A stretch of DNA of 64,000 nucleotides from Flexibacter flexilis DSM 6793 (GTDB taxonomy: Bacteria; Bacteroidota; Bacteroidia; Cytophagales; Flexibacteraceae), in contig NZ_FOLE01000005.1 in NCBI RefSeq assembly GCF_900112255.1, forward strand, positions 62,001 through 126,000, read 5' to 3'. Every line of letters starts with the position of its first letter. The first letter of the stretch is position 1. A program made the position numbers and the translations under genes. Below are positions 62,147 to 64,000 of the stretch, piece after piece. The notes under the pieces are model-generated. The model was not told the DNA's origin, ran no database searches, and was given only the letters and a program-made list of their open reading frames with translations.

Positions 62147-63076
62147 TTAATTATTTCCTGCTTTGGGGTGCGCTTGCTTAAAGGCTTGTTTCATTTTCTC
62201 CAGTGAGTTATGCGTATAAACTTGCGTAGCGGCCAAACTCGTATGCCCTAACAAATCTTTGATGGCGTTGATGTCCGCGCCTTTGTTGAGCAAATGGGTG
62301 GCGAAAGTGTGCCGCAACACGTGCGGACTTTGCTTGGCAAGGTCTAACTGCCCCAAATAAAACTTCACGCGCCTATAAATAAACATTGGGTAGCATTTCT
62401 CACCGTTGTCGGTTAGCACAAAGCTATCGTCGGGCGAAACTGGGAACGTTGCTTTTTTAATGGCTCTGTACTGCTCTACAAGATGTACGAGTGTTTCGTG
62501 AATCGGCACAAGACGTTCCTTGTTGCGTTTTCCTAACACCTTGATAGTCTGATTATAGATATCTACATCTTCTTCGGACAGCCCAATTACTTCCGATAAA
62601 CGTATGCCTGTGCCGTATAACAGCTCCAGTAAGAGTCTGTCCCGAGCACCTCCAAAATCTTCTGAAAATTTAAGTGATGGATTTTCTATTTCCAAGTTTC
62701 CGTCCAACAAATTTGCAATTTTATTTTCGGGCACAAAGACAGGATTGCGTTTTGGCAATCGCGGGCCTTTGATTTTCTGCATCGGATTTTGGGTAATTAC
62801 CTCATTTTGTATAAGATATTTATAAAACGACCGCAAACACGCCATTTTGCGCGTGAGCGAACTGGGATTAAGGCCTCCATCAGAAAGATGCGCCAGCCAA
62901 TGCCGTATCTCATAAAAAGAGGCTTGAGCAATAGGCGTAGGATTATTGTCTGTGCGGTTCAAGAACTGCTCAAACTGCGTCAAATCGTTTTTGTAGGAAA
63001 CAAGCGTATGATTACTGTACCGTTTTTGGTATTGCAAATAATCTAAAAAAGAATCAACCATATCAGAATAAGCCAA
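62147..63076 (-). CDS. Tyrosine recombinase of XerC/XerD type
   Basis: 309 residues. SAM-like N-terminal domain (SDMVDSFLDYLQYQKRYSNHTLVSYKNDL) and catalytic domain with Arg159 (GTGIRLSEVIGL), Lys183 (LGKRNKERLVP), His252-x-x-Arg255 (SPHVLRHTFATHLL), His278 (LGHTSLAATQVYTH) and the nucleophile Tyr287. All six residues are present. Located between rpsU and hpf, as in other Bacteroidota, so it is a housekeeping chromosome-dimer resolvase rather than a phage integrase; XerC or XerD cannot be told apart here. Confidence 0.93.
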   Translation of the reverse strand: MAYSDMVDSFLDYLQYQKRYSNHTLVSYKNDLTQFEQFLNRTDNNPTPIAQASFYEIRHWLAHLSDGGLNPSSLTRKMACLRSFYKYLIQNEVITQNPMQKIKGPRLPKRNPVFVPENKIANLLDGNLEIENPSLKFSEDFGGARDRLLLELLYGTGIRLSEVIGLSEEDVDIYNQTIKVLGKRNKERLVPIHETLVHLVEQYRAIKKATFPVSPDDSFVLTDNGEKCYPMFIYRRVKFYLGQLDLAKQSPHVLRHTFATHLLNKGADINAIKDLLGHTSLAATQVYTHNSLEKMKQAFKQAHPKAGNN

Positions 63077-63134
63077 CTAATAGTGTTTACTTATGCCAAT
63101 ATGGTTGATTTGTATTGAAAAAGCTATGAAAATC

Positions 63135-63329
63135 TTAGTAATTTTCGGTAGCGTAAAGTTTTTGACGGTAAGCCGCTTTCAATTTGATAGTTCTTTGCGT
63201 GATAGACTTCTTCTCGAAGAAGTTACGTGCGCGAAGTTCTTTAAGAACGCCTGTACGCTCAAATTTTTTCTTGAAGCGTTTGAGAGCTTTGTCGATAGAC
63301 TCGTTTTCTTTTACTTGAATGATAATCAT
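63135..63329 (-). CDS. rpsU: 30S ribosomal protein S21
   Basis: 64 residues, MIIIQVKENESIDKALKRFK, then FERTGVLKELRARNFFEKKS and a basic tail. The start at 63329 is the S21 start; the open frame runs on upstream but those codons are not S21. Basic, small-subunit protein that helps mRNA recruitment. In Bacteroidota S21 is thought to be relevant to the hidden anti-Shine-Dalgarno sequence. Followed 58 bases later by the tyrosine recombinase. Confidence 0.95.
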   Translation of the reverse strand: MIIIQVKENESIDKALKRFKKKFERTGVLKELRARNFFEKKSITQRTIKLKAAYRQKLYATENY

Positions 63330-63436
63330 GTTTAAAACGTATTGTTGAAATAATTTGAAAATCTCTGTTGTTAGATAAGGGCGCAAAACTAATATTTTCC
63401 TATTACAAAACAAATATTGTTGCAAAAAAATAACAA

Positions 63437-63473
63437 CAAAAATCCCCGAATCTTGCGGAAACGAGGATTTTTG
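63437..63473 (-). terminator. Terminator of the Hsp20 gene
   Basis: Stem CAAAAATCC / GGATTTTTG with a G-rich loop, after the Hsp20 stop on the minus strand and before rpsU. Confidence 0.7.
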
Positions 63474-63506
63474 TTTGGACTTCAAGGGGGTATTTTGTTA
63501 CTTCAA

Positions 63507-63929
63507 TTAAGCAATTTCGATGCTGCGAACCGCTTTTACTTTCGCTTCGTCGCGCTTAGGAATCAAAATATTGAGCACGCCATCCGTGTATTTTGCTTCG
63601 ATTTTGTCTTGCTCTACCGTGTTTGGCAACGTGAACGAGCGTTGGAAAGTGCTATAATGAAACTCTTTGCGCGTATATTTTTCGCTGGTTTCTTCTTTGC
63701 TTTCCTCTTGTTTATAACCAATGGTCAATACATTGTTATTTACATTCAGCGTGAATAATTCTTTACGCAAACCTGGGGCGGCTACTTCCACGCGAAACGC
63801 TTCTGGTGTTTCGGCCACGTTTACGGCTGGCACGCTGGCGTGTTGGTCGCGGCCAATGAAATCGAAGCCATCAAATAAATGAGCAAATGGAGCTGGAACT
63901 TGTGTTGGTTTGAATTTTACGATAGACAT
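63507..63929 (-). CDS. Hsp20/alpha-crystallin small heat shock protein
   Basis: 140 residues. Alpha-crystallin core about 35-130: VNVAETPEAFRVEVAAPGLRKELFTLNVNNNVLTIGYK, FHYSTFQRSFTLPNTVEQDKIEAKYTDGVLNILIPK, with the A-x-x-x-n-G-x-L-x-I motif (ATP-independent holdase). The short tail lacks an obvious I-x-I before VRSIEIA. It has the only strong Shine-Dalgarno sequence seen in the window (63939-63944), fitting a heat-inducible, highly translated gene. Confidence 0.95.
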   Translation of the reverse strand: MSIVKFKPTQVPAPFAHLFDGFDFIGRDQHASVPAVNVAETPEAFRVEVAAPGLRKELFTLNVNNNVLTIGYKQEESKEETSEKYTRKEFHYSTFQRSFTLPNTVEQDKIEAKYTDGVLNILIPKRDEAKVKAVRSIEIA

Positions 63930-63938
63930 AATTTGTGT

Positions 63939-63944
63939 CCTCCT
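63939..63944 (-). promoter_or_regulatory. Strong Shine-Dalgarno of hsp20
   Basis: AGGAGG on the minus strand, nine bases before the ATG at 63929. Most genes here have no such sequence, so its presence is unusual and should raise translation. Confidence 0.7.
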
Positions 63945-64000
63945 ATGTTTTTATGTTGTGTTGTAAATAAAATCTTTAATTACTATAAGCTACTCGTTTA

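Noticed and set aside
62147-63076. Phage or island integrase
   Set aside because: All catalytic residues are present, but the rpsU and hpf neighbours are the conserved housekeeping setting for Xer recombinases in this phylum; no phage genes or att repeats are near.
1-64000. tRNA or rRNA genes
   Set aside because: Scanning for GGTTCGA-type T-loops with matching acceptor stems gave no case that folds as a tRNA, and no rRNA-like stretch was seen.

Overview
The window looks like a chromosomal segment of a Bacteroidota bacterium, most likely a gliding Cytophagales-type organism. The reasons are two secreted proteins with type IX secretion (T9SS) C-terminal sorting domains, several upstream sequences matching the Bacteroidota -7 promoter element TAnnTTTG, almost no Shine-Dalgarno sequences, families typical of this phylum (DUF4230, DUF6607, the long PurM type, LytS/LytTR pairs, SBBP and PD40 repeat proteins), an LPS gene (kdsB), and the order rpsU - tyrosine recombinase - hpf. 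No rRNA, tRNA, CRISPR array or intact insertion sequence was found.

Layout. 1-748 is a nest of short dispersed repeats with no convincing gene except a possible antitoxin remnant. 749-4507 is a tightly overlapping + strand run (DUF4230 protein, kdsB, lipoprotein, T9SS-exported metallopeptidase). 4509-14592 holds a GT39-type membrane glycosyltransferase, hisF, a membrane protein gene split by a frameshift at an A7 run, a doxX/deacetylase pair facing an AraC regulator, a DUF4197 protein, a beta-barrel protein and recJ. 14646-19392 is the most distinctive block: glutamine amidotransferase, AP2/HNH protein, GCS2-type carboxylate-amine ligase, ATP-grasp ligase and a COG4947-like esterase, all on the minus strand and followed by a divergent MFS transporter. 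It looks like a small pathway that makes a peptide-like or amidated metabolite.

21327-26464 is AT-rich accessory DNA: a FAD monooxygenase, a Crp-like regulator, an alpha/beta hydrolase, a secreted protein and an SRAP (HMCES/YedK) gene whose 3' end also occurs as a decayed second copy 2.3 kb away. 26696-31100 has gcvT, three unrecognised genes and a 21-bp tandem array. 31173-46649 carries bioF, a 1529-residue REC/PAS/GAF histidine kinase, rseP, an Rpn-type nuclease, purM, hemW and a signalling cluster (OmpR-type regulator, LytS/LytTR pair, GNAT enzyme, second histidine kinase). 46662-54458 has proC, an M3 peptidase, an outer-membrane protein, a rhomboid protease, a PAS-SpoIIE phosphatase, and a hydrolase with a TetR regulator that share two matching palindromic operators. 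54582-64000 has a DUF6607 protein, a T9SS SBBP-repeat protein, a TPR-PD40-OmpA protein, an RlaP-type nucleotidyltransferase, hpf, a tyrosine recombinase, rpsU and an Hsp20.

Most genes end at clear stem-loop terminators, many shared between convergent genes. Functions are assigned from motifs read by eye; no database search was possible.
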